Of a DNA stretch of 34,015 nt, positions 1 through 7,459 are shown piece after piece (the stretch's first letter is position 1; each line of letters opens with the position of its first letter). A program made the translations under genes and the position numbers. Below the pieces are notes generated by a model, which did not search any database, had not been told where the DNA came from, and worked only from the letters and a program-made list of their open reading frames with translations. This DNA comes from Streptosporangiales bacterium. Its GTDB lineage: Bacteria > Actinomycetota > Actinomycetes > Streptosporangiales > Streptosporangiaceae. The stretch lies in NCBI GenBank assembly GCA_009380095.1, contig WHSL01000040.1:1-34015 (forward strand). The letters run 5' to 3'.

Positions 1-135
1 CGCTTCCGTGGCGGGCGACGTCCGAGTTACCGGTGCCGCCTCCGTGGCCCGCAGGGCCTCCGCGGTCCGCAGGGCCGCCGTGGCCGGTGGCGGCCCGGTG
101 GTGAGCGGCCCGGGCCGGGGTCGGGATGCGGTCAT
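1..135 (-). CDS. N-terminus of the second gene of a Wadjet-like operon (expected DUF2398 / JetB), cut by window edge
   Basis: A minus-strand reading frame opens at an ATG whose last bases form an ATGA overlap (132-135) with the stop of the DUF2397 gene. It stays open for 45 codons to the left edge. The visible peptide (MTASRPRPGPLTT...) is rich in Pro, Ala, Thr and Arg and carries no recognisable domain, so the identity rests on position alone. In clusters of this kind DUF2397 is normally followed by DUF2398 (TIGR02678), then a TIGR02680 SMC-like ATPase and a DUF2399/DUF3323 protein. The stop-start overlap implies translational coupling. That the gene exists is likely; its identity as JetB is inference. 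Confidence 0.55.
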   Translation of the reverse strand, partial: MTASRPRPGPLTTGPPPATAALRTAEALRATEAAPVTRTSPATEA

Positions 136-1700
136 GTGACCTCCAAGGTGACCTCGGAGTCGTGCAGCACCAGCTCGCCGAAGACCGCACCGATGCGGGC
201 GGTGGAGCCGGGGGAGTGGGCCACGGTGACCGCGAGCCCGCAGACCGGGTCGGCGGCCGTGCCCGTGCCCTGCGGGGTGTCGCGCGCGTCGCCGGCGAGC
301 GTGAGCAGCTCGCACAGCAGCTCCATGGCCTGCCCGGAGAGCCTCGCGGTGGCGAGGTCGGGGGCGGCGCCGGCCAGCTCGGACACGGCGGAGGCCCGGC
401 GCCGCTCCCGTTCCGCGGCCTCGGCGAGCAGCGCCTGTTCACCGAGCGGGTCGTCGAGCACCCGGGCGGGCTTTCCGCGCGGCGCCCGGTTCGCGCGGGA
501 TCGTACGTTGACCGGCACCTCCACCCGGGCGCCCGCATGCCACGGGGTGGCGGCGGTGGTGCGGTCGTCGTCGGGGGCGAGGCCGAGGTGGCGGGAGGAG
601 TGCAGCCCGAAGGTCGCCGCGTACAGCGCGTGCGCGGTGACGAGGTCGGCGGCGGCGAACGCCCCCGCGAGCCGGAGGAGGTCACGGCGCCGGCCGGGGT
701 CGACGGTGCCCGCGCTCGTCGCCCGCTTCACGTTCGCCAGCAGCGCGGAGATCGCCCGGCTGGTGGCCTCGCGGAGGGCGGCCACCTCGCTGGGCCGGCC
801 CGGCCGGCCGATGAACCAGTCGGCGAGACCCTGCCAGTCGGCGGCGCTGCGGCCCGGAGCCCGTTCGACCCACCGCTGGTCGCCGGGGAGCGCGGCCGGG
901 CCGATCCTGCGCAGCAGCTCCTCGCGGTGCTCGGTGAGCCGGGTCAGGCTCGCCGCCACGGGGGAGGAGTAGCGCAGCACGTCGGAGGCGATGAGGTCGA
1001 CGTACTCCAGCAGCATGTCCTTGAAGCCGGTCATCTCCGCGGGGCCCAGGTCGTAGCGGGCGATCACGCCGCCCAGGTAGGCGTAGAAGTCGCGGACCGC
1101 CGAGGCGAACTCGGCGTGCTGCAGGAAGACGGTCGTCACCTCGCGGGCGAGGTGCTCGCGGGCGCGCCGCGCGGCGGCCGACTCCGGCCCGCGCGTCTCC
1201 TCGGCGGCGGCCGCGGCGCTCAGGTGCCCGACGACCTCGCGCAGCCCGGTGGAGATCGCCGGCAGCAGCTCGCGGGAGACCTCGCGGGCGCCCTCCGCCA
1301 CGTCGATGACGCCCTCCACGTCGCGCTGCACCCGAAGCGCCAGCTTCGTGACCTGGTAGCGGACCCGGCTGCGCATGAAGTCGGCGATCGTGGCCGCGGG
1401 CTCGCGGCGGCCGGGCACGAGGTTGCCCCACTCGGCCAGCCGCCGCAGCCGGTCGAGCACGGTGTCGATCTGTGACTCGCCCTCGTCGATGCGGCCCGCC
1501 CGCTCCGCCTCGGCGAGCGCGGCGGCCACCTCACCCGCGCCGAGATCGGCCAGCAGGGTGTCGGTGAACAGCCGCATGATCTCCAGGTAGGTGCGGCGCT
1601 CGGGTGCCGAGAGGTACGCGTACAGCCGCAACCTGCGGCGCTGGTCGTCGTGGGGCTCCGCGCGCCGGCCGGCCGCCCCCGAAATCTCGCTGACCCCCAT
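132..1700 (-). CDS. DUF2397 (TIGR02677) protein, JetA-like kleisin subunit of a Wadjet-type system
   Basis: The 522-residue soluble protein has the DUF2397/TIGR02677 pattern: an N-terminal LYAYLSAPERRTYLEIMRL segment about 18 residues in, then IDTVLDRLRRLAEWGNL, then a long alpha-helical middle with DFYAYL and DMLLEYVDLI. In Wadjet (JetABCD/EptABCD) complexes the equivalent subunit is a kleisin that bridges the SMC ATPase; with a KITE protein and a TOPRIM-like nuclease it cleaves small circular plasmids. I chose the ATG at 1700 because homology begins shortly after it and an AGG-containing stretch lies upstream; an in-frame start at 1733 is possible. The stop overlaps the next gene by ATGA. 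The partner genes lie left of position 1, so completeness cannot be judged here. The DUF2397 call is firm; the Wadjet subtype (type II by my recollection) is less so. Confidence 0.82.
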   Translation of the reverse strand: MGVSEISGAAGRRAEPHDDQRRRLRLYAYLSAPERRTYLEIMRLFTDTLLADLGAGEVAAALAEAERAGRIDEGESQIDTVLDRLRRLAEWGNLVPGRREPAATIADFMRSRVRYQVTKLALRVQRDVEGVIDVAEGAREVSRELLPAISTGLREVVGHLSAAAAAEETRGPESAAARRAREHLAREVTTVFLQHAEFASAVRDFYAYLGGVIARYDLGPAEMTGFKDMLLEYVDLIASDVLRYSSPVAASLTRLTEHREELLRRIGPAALPGDQRWVERAPGRSAADWQGLADWFIGRPGRPSEVAALREATSRAISALLANVKRATSAGTVDPGRRRDLLRLAGAFAAADLVTAHALYAATFGLHSSRHLGLAPDDDRTTAATPWHAGARVEVPVNVRSRANRAPRGKPARVLDDPLGEQALLAEAAERERRRASAVSELAGAAPDLATARLSGQAMELLCELLTLAGDARDTPQGTGTAADPVCGLAVTVAHSPGSTARIGAVFGELVLHDSEVTLEVT

Positions 1701-1757
1701 GACGCCGTTCAACCTATCGGCCCCCGCGGGCACTTTCGGCCCACCGCGCGCGGCCCG

Positions 1758-1990
1758 TCACCGTACGGCCTGGATGCGTGCGGTGGCGGTGGCCACGGCG
1801 ACGGGCCTGTCGTCGGGGCCGAGGAGCTCGCCGGAGAGGAAGCAGACCTCCCTGCCGCGCTGCACGATGCGGAGGGCGGGGCCCAGCGTGTCGTCGAGCA
1901 TCGCGGCGAGGAACCCGCCCTGGAGCGCGCCGACCGATCCGTCGCCGGACGACTGGACCTCGGAGATTCCGTGGCGGGCCGGCGCGACAG
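1758..1990 (-). pseudogene. Decayed PaaI-like hotdog thioesterase remnant
   Basis: Reading leftward from about 1990, the minus strand encodes a GGFLAAMLDDTLGPAL segment typical of PaaI-family thioesterases (the GG...DxxxG helix), followed within a few residues by QRGREVCFLSGELLG and VAVATATARIQAV, the last strands of the same fold. The roughly 35 residues normally between these blocks are missing, and so is everything before the GG motif. Two deletions have therefore removed the N-terminus and the middle of the domain while the frame stayed open. No start codon is credible in the remaining coding part. The truncation point coincides with that of a membrane-protein remnant on the other strand. 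The product would not fold as a thioesterase. Confidence 0.6.
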
Positions 1991-1998
1991 GGGGGCGA

Positions 1999-2295
1999 CT
2001 GCTGATCTGGTCGCTGGGCAACCTCGGCGAGCCGTTCGGCATCGAGGTCGCGCTCGCCATGCTGGTGACGGTGATCACGGTGGTGCTGGGGGCGCTGGCC
2101 TTCCTGCTGCCCCGGCGCGGTGCGGCCGCGGCGGCCGTCACCGGCGCCTCGGCCACGCTCTTCGCGCTGATCATCTACGTGCTGCAGCTGGGGCTCGACT
2201 CCAGCGTGGAGGCCGGAGCCGGTTTCACCGTGGCCATCGCGGGTGCCTGCGCGATGATCGTCGGGGGCGCGTTCCGCCATCGGTACCTCCGCTAG
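1999..2295 (+). pseudogene. C-terminal fragment of a multi-pass membrane protein, 5' end lost
   Basis: From about 1999 the plus strand encodes roughly 98 residues with three hydrophobic spans (around VALAMLVTVITVVLGALAFL, TLFALIIYVLQLGL and FTVAIAGACAMIVGGAF), ending in a basic RHRYLR tail at the TAG at 2293-2295. Upstream in the same frame the sequence is the antisense of the thioesterase remnant and looks non-coding. No start codon with a ribosome-binding site precedes the first span. The fragment thus looks like the 3' part of a gene whose 5' end was removed, fused to the remnant thioesterase. I do not recognise the family. A functional short membrane peptide cannot be excluded. Confidence 0.5.
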
Positions 2296-2334
2296 ATTCC
2301 GCCCGGCAGCGGCGCCGGATGCTGTAATCGGGCC

Positions 2335-3144
2335 ATGCCTGGGTGGGTGCTGTCCGTGTTGCGCGGGTCGCTGGTGGTCATTGTGGTGGTGGCCGTGCTG
2401 CTCGCGGTGCTGTGGGCGGCGCAGCGGCGGCTGATCTACTTTCCGGATGCGAGCACGCCCGCGGCGCCGCCGGGGGTGCGTGCGGTCACGTACGCGACCT
2501 CCGACGAGCTGCGGCTCGGGGCGTGGCTGGTGCCGGCCGCGCGTGCGGACGGGCCGGTGGTGCTGTTCGCGCCGGGCAACGCGGGCAACCGCGCGCACCG
2601 GCTGCCGCTGGCGCGGGCGCTGGCGGAGCGCGGCGTGACCGTGCTGCTGGTGGACTACCGCGGGTACGGCGGCAACCCCGGCAACCCGACCGAGGAGGGG
2701 CTGGCCCGCGACGTGGCGGGCGCCCACGCCTACCTGACCTCGACGTTGCGGGTGCCGCCGGAGCGGCTCGTCTACGTCGGGGAGAGCCTGGGGGCGGCTG
2801 TGGTGGCCCGGCTGGCGGTCGCGCGCCCGCCCGCCGGGCTCGTCCTGCGGTCGCCGTTCACCTCGCTCGCCGATGTGGGCGCCCGGCACTACCCGGTGTT
2901 GCCGGTGGGGCTGCTGCTGAGGGACAGGTTCCCGGTCTCCTCCCTGATGGCGCGGATCGAGGTGCCGACGACGGTGGTGTACGGCGCGGCGGACACGATC
3001 GTGCCGGCCGAGCTGAGCCGCCAAGTGGCAGCGGCGGCGGGCGGGCCCGTCCGCCGCGTGGAGGTCGCCGGCGCGAACCACAACGACGTGGAGCTCGCCA
3101 CGGGGCCGGCGCTGGTCGAGGCCGTGGTCGCGGCGTCACCCTGA
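2335..3144 (+). CDS. Membrane-anchored alpha/beta hydrolase (BEM46/ABHD13-like)
   Basis: The protein has 269 residues. A single N-terminal hydrophobic helix (about 9-28) precedes an RRLIYFPD segment, the usual start of ABHD13/BEM46-type hydrolases, so the enzyme is probably anchored in the membrane. A GNAGNR oxyanion-region motif lies at 81-86, the nucleophile elbow GESLG places Ser151, and Asp220 (in YGAADTIVP) and His249 (in GANHND) complete the triad. Substrate is unknown; the family includes esterases and thioesterases. A damaged paralogue lies at 4275-4882, on the far side of the converging AbiEi-like gene, whose 3' end overlaps this one by 9 bp. The ATG at 2335 leads directly into the membrane helix, matching the paralogue's start. 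Confidence 0.85.
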   Translation: MPGWVLSVLRGSLVVIVVVAVLLAVLWAAQRRLIYFPDASTPAAPPGVRAVTYATSDELRLGAWLVPAARADGPVVLFAPGNAGNRAHRLPLARALAERGVTVLLVDYRGYGGNPGNPTEEGLARDVAGAHAYLTSTLRVPPERLVYVGESLGAAVVARLAVARPPAGLVLRSPFTSLADVGARHYPVLPVGLLLRDRFPVSSLMARIEVPTTVVYGAADTIVPAELSRQVAAAAGGPVRRVEVAGANHNDVELATGPALVEAVVAASP

Positions 3145-4050
3145 CCGCGCCAAGGCCGGGGGGTAGAAGGCGCGGCGGATGCGTTGCACGCTCTGCCGCG
3201 CCTGGCGGGTGACGTCGTCCCAGGTCAGCTCGATCACCGTGAAGCCGGAGTGCTCCAGCGGCCGCGCCGGAGGCTCGCCCGCGCCCTCCTGGACGAGCAC
3301 GACCACCCCGTGTTCGGGCCAGAACAGATCGGCCTGGACGGCCGGGCAGCCGTGCGCGCTGACATGGACGCCGACCTTGGGTGCGGGCAGCCCGTGCGCC
3401 GCGCACATCAGCCTGGCGAGCGTGCCCAGTGGACCGCTAGAGCGAGGATCCGCCGCGGCGATCGCCTGGTCGGCCTGTCTGATCCCCGGCCAGTTGCGGC
3501 AGGCGAGGGCGACCTCGAGCAGCTGATACCGGCTCACGCCGAGCTCGCCCAGCGCCGAGTCGACCGCCACCACCGCGCCGGCGAACGGCAGGTTCCGCGC
3601 GAGGTCGACGGCCGTGCGGGCCGGAGAGGTGACCGGCACGCCGTTGTGGACCAGCACATGGGTGCCGGGCAGCTGGGCGCGGTAGAGCCGGACCCGGTCG
3701 AGACGGTCCGAGCCAGGGCCGCCGGGTGGCCGGGTCAGGCTCACCACGCCGGCCGGTGGCGGCCAGAGCAGGGCGATGCCGTGCAGCACGGCGGCGGACT
3801 CGTGGCTGCACACCGCGCCGGGCGCGTTCAGCGCGAGGACGGCGGCGGCCGCCTCCAGCGCGCGCCGGGCGGTGTCGCCGGCCTGAGCGAACAGCCCCGA
3901 CTCAACGCAGACACCGCGCCGTAAGCGCGTCCACTCACCGGTGGCGACGAGGCGGTTGATCGCGCGCTGGGTGTAGCCGGACTCCCGCGCCTGCGCGACG
4001 CGGAACGGACCACCCTGGGCGGCCGAGACGGCCGCGAGTTCCTGATTCAT
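3136..4050 (-). CDS. AbiEi-type antitoxin-domain protein with eroded DUF559/Vsr-like C-terminus
   Basis: The 304-residue protein starts with a winged-helix-like region (about 1-52: RESGYTQRAINRLVATGEW, LRRGV) found in actinobacterial proteins annotated as type IV toxin-antitoxin AbiEi-domain proteins. A middle domain follows (SHESAAVLHGIAL, TSPARTAVDLAR). Relatives end in a Vsr/DUF559-like endonuclease fold with a VxFDGxxKY-type stretch followed by a REDxLR helix. Here ADLFWPEHGVVVLVQEG runs almost directly into HSGFTVIELTWDDV, so about 20-30 residues including the usual acidic and lysine residues appear to be missing. Nuclease activity is therefore doubtful; DNA binding may remain. No AbiEii-like toxin gene is adjacent. 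The gene lies between two alpha/beta-hydrolase paralogues. Confidence 0.7.
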   Translation of the reverse strand: MNQELAAVSAAQGGPFRVAQARESGYTQRAINRLVATGEWTRLRRGVCVESGLFAQAGDTARRALEAAAAVLALNAPGAVCSHESAAVLHGIALLWPPPAGVVSLTRPPGGPGSDRLDRVRLYRAQLPGTHVLVHNGVPVTSPARTAVDLARNLPFAGAVVAVDSALGELGVSRYQLLEVALACRNWPGIRQADQAIAAADPRSSGPLGTLARLMCAAHGLPAPKVGVHVSAHGCPAVQADLFWPEHGVVVLVQEGAGEPPARPLEHSGFTVIELTWDDVTRQARQSVQRIRRAFYPPALARSG

Positions 4051-4196
4051 GCCGCCGATTCTGCTGAGCCGAGCCGGTCCCGGCGCGGGCCCGGAAAGCT
4101 TCGCCGAATCGGCACGAACCGGCGCGAATCCGCTTACGATTTCTGGTCTGACCTGGCCTTTCCGCGACGCAAGCCCGAGGCGGGCCCGCCAAGATC

Positions 4197-4205
4197 TGTG
4201 GATAA
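4197..4205 (-). promoter_or_regulatory. DnaA-box-like 9-mer
   Basis: The plus strand reads TGTGGATAA, the exact complement of the consensus DnaA box TTATCCACA. It sits in the 215-bp gap between the AbiEi-like gene and the broken hydrolase, 29 bp from a second, weaker copy in the same orientation. Two boxes can act in titration or DnaA-dependent regulation, but nothing here looks like an origin. A match is seen; function is not shown. Confidence 0.35.
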
Positions 4206-4225
4206 CGTGGTACGGCCCGCAGGGC

Positions 4226-4234
4226 TGTGGACAG
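4226..4234 (-). promoter_or_regulatory. Second DnaA-box-like 9-mer
   Basis: TGTGGACAG on the plus strand (CTGTCCACA on the minus strand) differs at one end base from the actinobacterial DnaA box TTGTCCACA. It has the same orientation as the box at 4197, 29 bp apart, roughly three helical turns. The remainder of the gap 4051-4265 shows no gene. Confidence 0.3.
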
Positions 4235-4274
4235 CGAGGCCGGTTGTGCTGACGCGCCTGTTTTAATGGCCGCC

Positions 4275-4882
4275 ATGCCGAACTGGGCGGTGGCGTTGAG
4301 ACGGTGGCTCGTCGTTGTCGCGGTCGTCTTCGTGTTGCTGCTGGCCGGGCTCTGGTTCGGGCAGCGGCAGCTCATCTACTACCCCGATCGGGCGCCGGTC
4401 TCGATGGACGGCACCCTGCCCGAGGGGTCACGCGAGGTGAAGCTGCGGACCTCGGACGGGCTGGCGCTCTCGGCCTGGTACGTACCCGCGCGGGACACAC
4501 CCGACAGCGCGCCGACCGTCCTGGGGTGGTGACGCGGCTCGCGTCGGTGCACCCACCGGCGGGGCTGGTGCTGCGCTCCCCGTTCACCGAGCTGGCGGAT
4601 GTGGGGGTGCAGCACTACCCCTATCTGCCCGTACGGCCGTTGCTCCGCGATCGTTTCCCGGTTGCGCCGCTGATCCGGGACATCCACGTACCGGTCGCGG
4701 TCGTGTACGGCACCGCTGACCGGACCATTCCGCCCGCCATGAGCCGCGAGGTCGCCGACAGCGCGGGCGGCCCGGTGGTCCACGAGATCCTCGTACCCGG
4801 CGCCGACCACAACGACGTGGGCGACGGCCCGCAGATGGTCCAGGCGGTCGAGGCCGTCGCCGGTCAGAGCCGGAAGACCTAG
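4275..4882 (+). pseudogene. Broken paralogue of the membrane-anchored alpha/beta hydrolase (internal deletion plus frameshift)
   Basis: The N-terminal part (MPNWAVALRRW, membrane helix, RQLIYYPDRAP, LRTSDGLALSAWYVPA) matches the hydrolase at 2335 until PTVL near 4520, where the frame meets TGA at 4530-4532. The other frame resumes at once with VVTRLASVHPPAGLVLRSPFT and continues through VYGTADRTIPP and GADHNDV to the TAG at 4880-4882. Compared with the intact copy, about 77 residues are gone, including the GNAGNR oxyanion region and the GESLG nucleophile; only the Asp and His of the triad survive. The deletion also shifted the frame. The copy must be inactive. Its stop shares the CTAG at 4879-4882 with the stop of the opposing racemase gene. 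Confidence 0.85.
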
Positions 4883-6018
4883 AGCTTGAGTGTCTCCGCC
4901 GAGAGTTCCCTGACGAAGTCCTCGTCGACGGTGTGGCCGAGGCCGGGCTCGGCCAGCGGGACGGCCACCATGCCGTCGTCCGCCCGCACCGGCGGGTCGA
5001 TGACGTCGCGTGAGTAGTACTTGTCGGACCCGGACACGTCGCTGGGCAGGGTGAACCCGGGCAGCGAGGCGATCGCGACGTTGGCGGCGCGCCCGACGCC
5101 GAACTCGTGCATGCCGCCGCACCACACCTCCCAGCCGGCGGCAACGGCCATGTCGTGCGCGCGCTTGGCGGCGGTGAGCCCGCCCATCCGGGAGACCTTG
5201 ATGTTCAGGATGCGGCCCGCGCCGAGCTGTACGGCACTGTCCAACTGCTCGACGTCGTCGATGGACTCGTCCAGGCAGACCGGCGTGGAGATGCGGCTCT
5301 GCAGCCGGGCGTGCGCGGCGAGCGCGCCGGGCGCGAAGGGCTGCTCGATAAGCAGCAGCCCGTAGTGGTCCAGCGCCTCCAGCGCCGCGAGGTGCTCGTC
5401 GGACTCGGTGTACACGCCGTTCGCGTCGACCTGCAGCACGAGGTGCGGATACGCGAGCTTGACGGCCCGTACGGGCTCCACGTCCCAGCCCGGCTGGATC
5501 TTCAGCTTGACCCGCCGGTACCCGCCCGCGACGTGCTTGTTGACCTGGCTGACCAGGTCCTCGATGGTGGGCTCGATGCCGAGGCTGACCCCGGCGGCGA
5601 TGGCGGTGCGCTCCCCGCCGAGCGCCATCGACAGCGGCGTGGACCGCCGCCGCGACCACAGGTCCCAGCAGGCGATGTCCAGCCCGGCCTTGGCGAAGTT
5701 GTGCCCGCGGACCTTCCGCCACGCCTCTTCGGCCTGCTCCGGCCGCTCCCAGGTGTGCGCGAGCAACGCGGGACCGAGGTAGCGCCGGAGCATGAGCCAG
5801 CAGGTGTCCACGGTCTCCGGGGAGTAGTACGGGTCGCTCGGGGAGGCGATCTCGCCCCAGCCCACGCCGCCCTCACCGTCGCCGACCCGTACCAGGATGT
5901 GCTCGAGGTACGACTTCCGGTGCGAGCTGGTCTGGAAGGAGTGCACGAGCGGCAGCCGGACGCGGAACGCCTCCACGGACGCGACGCGGATGGCGGTGGC
6001 GGACTCGGCCTGGGTCAC
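4879..6018 (-). CDS. N-succinylamino-acid racemase / o-succinylbenzoate synthase family enzyme (enolase superfamily)
   Basis: The 379-residue protein follows the NSAR/OSBS subgroup throughout: GWGE and DPYYSPETV in the capping domain, then KLKIQPGWD with the catalytic lysine pair Lys171 and Lys173, metal ligands Asp198, Glu225 (IEQPF) and Asp250 (CLDES), the second catalytic lysine Lys274 (NIKVSRMGG), and the closing GGMHEFGVGRA...FTLPSD pattern. The family catalyses 1,1-proton transfer on N-succinylamino acids and/or dehydration to o-succinylbenzoate. No menaquinone genes are near; a GNAT acyltransferase lies upstream in the same operon and an M20 amidohydrolase is divergent, which favours racemisation of N-acylamino acids. 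It starts with GTG, 11 bp after the SIS gene. Substrate is inferred from context. Confidence 0.85.
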   Translation of the reverse strand: MTQAESATAIRVASVEAFRVRLPLVHSFQTSSHRKSYLEHILVRVGDGEGGVGWGEIASPSDPYYSPETVDTCWLMLRRYLGPALLAHTWERPEQAEEAWRKVRGHNFAKAGLDIACWDLWSRRRSTPLSMALGGERTAIAAGVSLGIEPTIEDLVSQVNKHVAGGYRRVKLKIQPGWDVEPVRAVKLAYPHLVLQVDANGVYTESDEHLAALEALDHYGLLLIEQPFAPGALAAHARLQSRISTPVCLDESIDDVEQLDSAVQLGAGRILNIKVSRMGGLTAAKRAHDMAVAAGWEVWCGGMHEFGVGRAANVAIASLPGFTLPSDVSGSDKYYSRDVIDPPVRADDGMVAVPLAEPGLGHTVDEDFVRELSAETLKL

Positions 6019-6029
6019 GGGTGATCAGC

Positions 6030-6704
6030 TCATTTCTTGTCGCGGCGAAGCGTCGTCGGCAGCGTGTCCGGGGAGCCGGCGGCGGTGTTCATCTCGTACG
6101 TGTCCAGCGTCCGGGCCAGGTCCGCGCGCTTGTCCAGGCGCCGCCGGGCGCCCTTCGCGCTGGCCGTGGCGAGCGTGGCGAGGATGTGTACGGTGGCGGC
6201 GACGGCGGTGGGCGAGTCGGCGTGCGAGACGCTGGAGGTGCCGACCACCACGACCACGTCGGAGAGCGCGGCGAGCCGTGTCCCGGGGTCGTCGGTGATG
6301 CCGATCACCATGCCGCCCTCGCGCTTGAACGTCTCGGCGAAGGTCAGCGTGCGCCGCGCGTAGCGGCGCAGGGAGAACGCGACGAGCACGTCCCCGGCCC
6401 GTACGTCGCAGAGCACGTCGAGCGAGCGGGCGGTGCCGGCCTCGATCAGCGTCACGTTGGACATGCCGGCGGACAGGTCGGTGGCGAGCAGCGCCGCGTA
6501 CGCCGCGGACTTGTCGCTGCCCAGCACGAACCGGCGGCGCGCCGCGGTGACCCGCTGCGCGGCCAGCTCCAGCGTGCCGCTGGCGGACAGCGCGTCCAGC
6601 GTGCGGCTCAGGTTCTCCCGCTCCCGCTCGGCGACCCGCAGCAGCAGGTCGGCGGCGGACGACGGACGGGCCCGGTGCCGCGGGGCGGGGGATGCTGTCG
6701 TCAC
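6030..6704 (-). CDS. SIS-domain protein of the MurR/RpiR type lacking the N-terminal HTH
   Basis: The 224-residue protein enters the RpiR linker helix almost at once (ERERENLSRTLDAL near 27-40) and then shows an SIS phosphosugar-binding fold: FVLGSDKSAAYAALLATDL, a GDVLVAFSLRRYARRTL segment in place of the more usual SxSG loop, and MVIGITDDPGTRLAALSDVVV. RpiR regulators normally carry about 77 residues of helix-turn-helix before this point; here only a short Pro/Arg-rich leader precedes it, so direct DNA binding is not expected. It could be a ligand sensor acting with another protein, or an enzyme. It overlaps the GNAT gene by ATGA (6701-6704) and is followed 11 bp later by the racemase, so the three are probably co-translated. 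Confidence 0.75.
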   Translation of the reverse strand: MTTASPAPRHRARPSSAADLLLRVAERERENLSRTLDALSASGTLELAAQRVTAARRRFVLGSDKSAAYAALLATDLSAGMSNVTLIEAGTARSLDVLCDVRAGDVLVAFSLRRYARRTLTFAETFKREGGMVIGITDDPGTRLAALSDVVVVVGTSSVSHADSPTAVAATVHILATLATASAKGARRRLDKRADLARTLDTYEMNTAAGSPDTLPTTLRRDKK

Positions 6705-7459
6705 GGCAGTCTCCGCAGGCGGTAGTAGGCGGTGGCGGCGCCGGGGCCGGAAGGCCGGCAGGACACCGCCTCATACCCGGCAGCGTAGAGCTCTCGCAGG
6801 CCCGCGTAGACCGCCTCGCGCAGCTCCGGAGCCCGCTCGGCGGGCAGCTCGGCCCACTTCGCCGGCACGCCGAACAGAACGTCGTCACCGTCGCCGGCGC
6901 GCTCCGCCCAGCCGGGCACGGCGGCGGGCGCGCCGGCGTCCACGAGCGGCCCGGGCTCGACGGTCAGGTCCCAGCTCATGACCAGCCGGTCGCTGCCCTG
7001 GCCCGTGTCGCGACCCATCTCCTCCACGCCGAACAGGTCGCGTACGTACCAGCGCGCGCGGGCCCCGAGAACGTCCAGGTTGAAGTGCGCGTTGTGCGCG
7101 CGCACCGGGTCGAAGGCCCAGCGCATCTCGGTCAGCCCGGTGGACAGCACGAAGTCGCGCTGGCCCAGCTTGAGCGCGCGCCCGATGCCGGAGCCCTGCA
7201 TGCCGGACCGTACGCAGGCCATCTGGGAGAAGTGGTAGACGACGCCGTCCTGGGTGCCGACGAAGCCGTAGACGAAGCCGGCGAGGTCGCCGTCGGCGAA
7301 CGCGCCGATCACGGAGCCGCCGTTCATCCGCAGCGTCGCCAGCAGCCGCGGGCTGACCACCGGGTCCGTGGGCGACAGCTCGAACACCTCGCGGTAGAGC
7401 GCGACGGCCGCGCGCATCTCCTCGGGGGTGTCCAGTGGCCGGACCACGAGCTCGGTCAA
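6701..7459 (-). CDS. GNAT-family acyltransferase, candidate amino-acid N-succinyl/acyltransferase
   Basis: I place the start at a TTG (7459) preceded at nine bases by GGAGAGAGG, giving 252 residues; a GTG at 7447 is the alternative. The GNAT core is visible: GGSVIGAFADGDLAGFVYGF (48-66), YHFSQMACVRSGMQGSGIGRALK with the acyl-CoA pyrophosphate loop QGSGIGRA (88-95), and WAFDPVRAHNAHFNLDVLGA (114-133). The protein is longer than simple GNATs and has a C-terminal extension. Its place first in an operon with an NSAR-type racemase, facing an M20 hydrolase, suggests that it acylates (succinylates) amino acids. The acyl donor is not shown by the sequence. Its stop overlaps the SIS gene by ATGA. Confidence 0.8.
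   Translation of the reverse strand: MTELVVRPLDTPEEMRAAVALYREVFELSPTDPVVSPRLLATLRMNGGSVIGAFADGDLAGFVYGFVGTQDGVVYHFSQMACVRSGMQGSGIGRALKLGQRDFVLSTGLTEMRWAFDPVRAHNAHFNLDVLGARARWYVRDLFGVEEMGRDTGQGSDRLVMSWDLTVEPGPLVDAGAPAAVPGWAERAGDGDDVLFGVPAKWAELPAERAPELREAVYAGLRELYAAGYEAVSCRPSGPGAATAYYRLRRLP

Noticed and set aside
4879-6018. Calling the racemase menC for menaquinone biosynthesis
   Set aside because: No other menaquinone genes are present, and the acyltransferase and M20 neighbours favour N-acylamino-acid racemisation. OSBS activity cannot be excluded from sequence.
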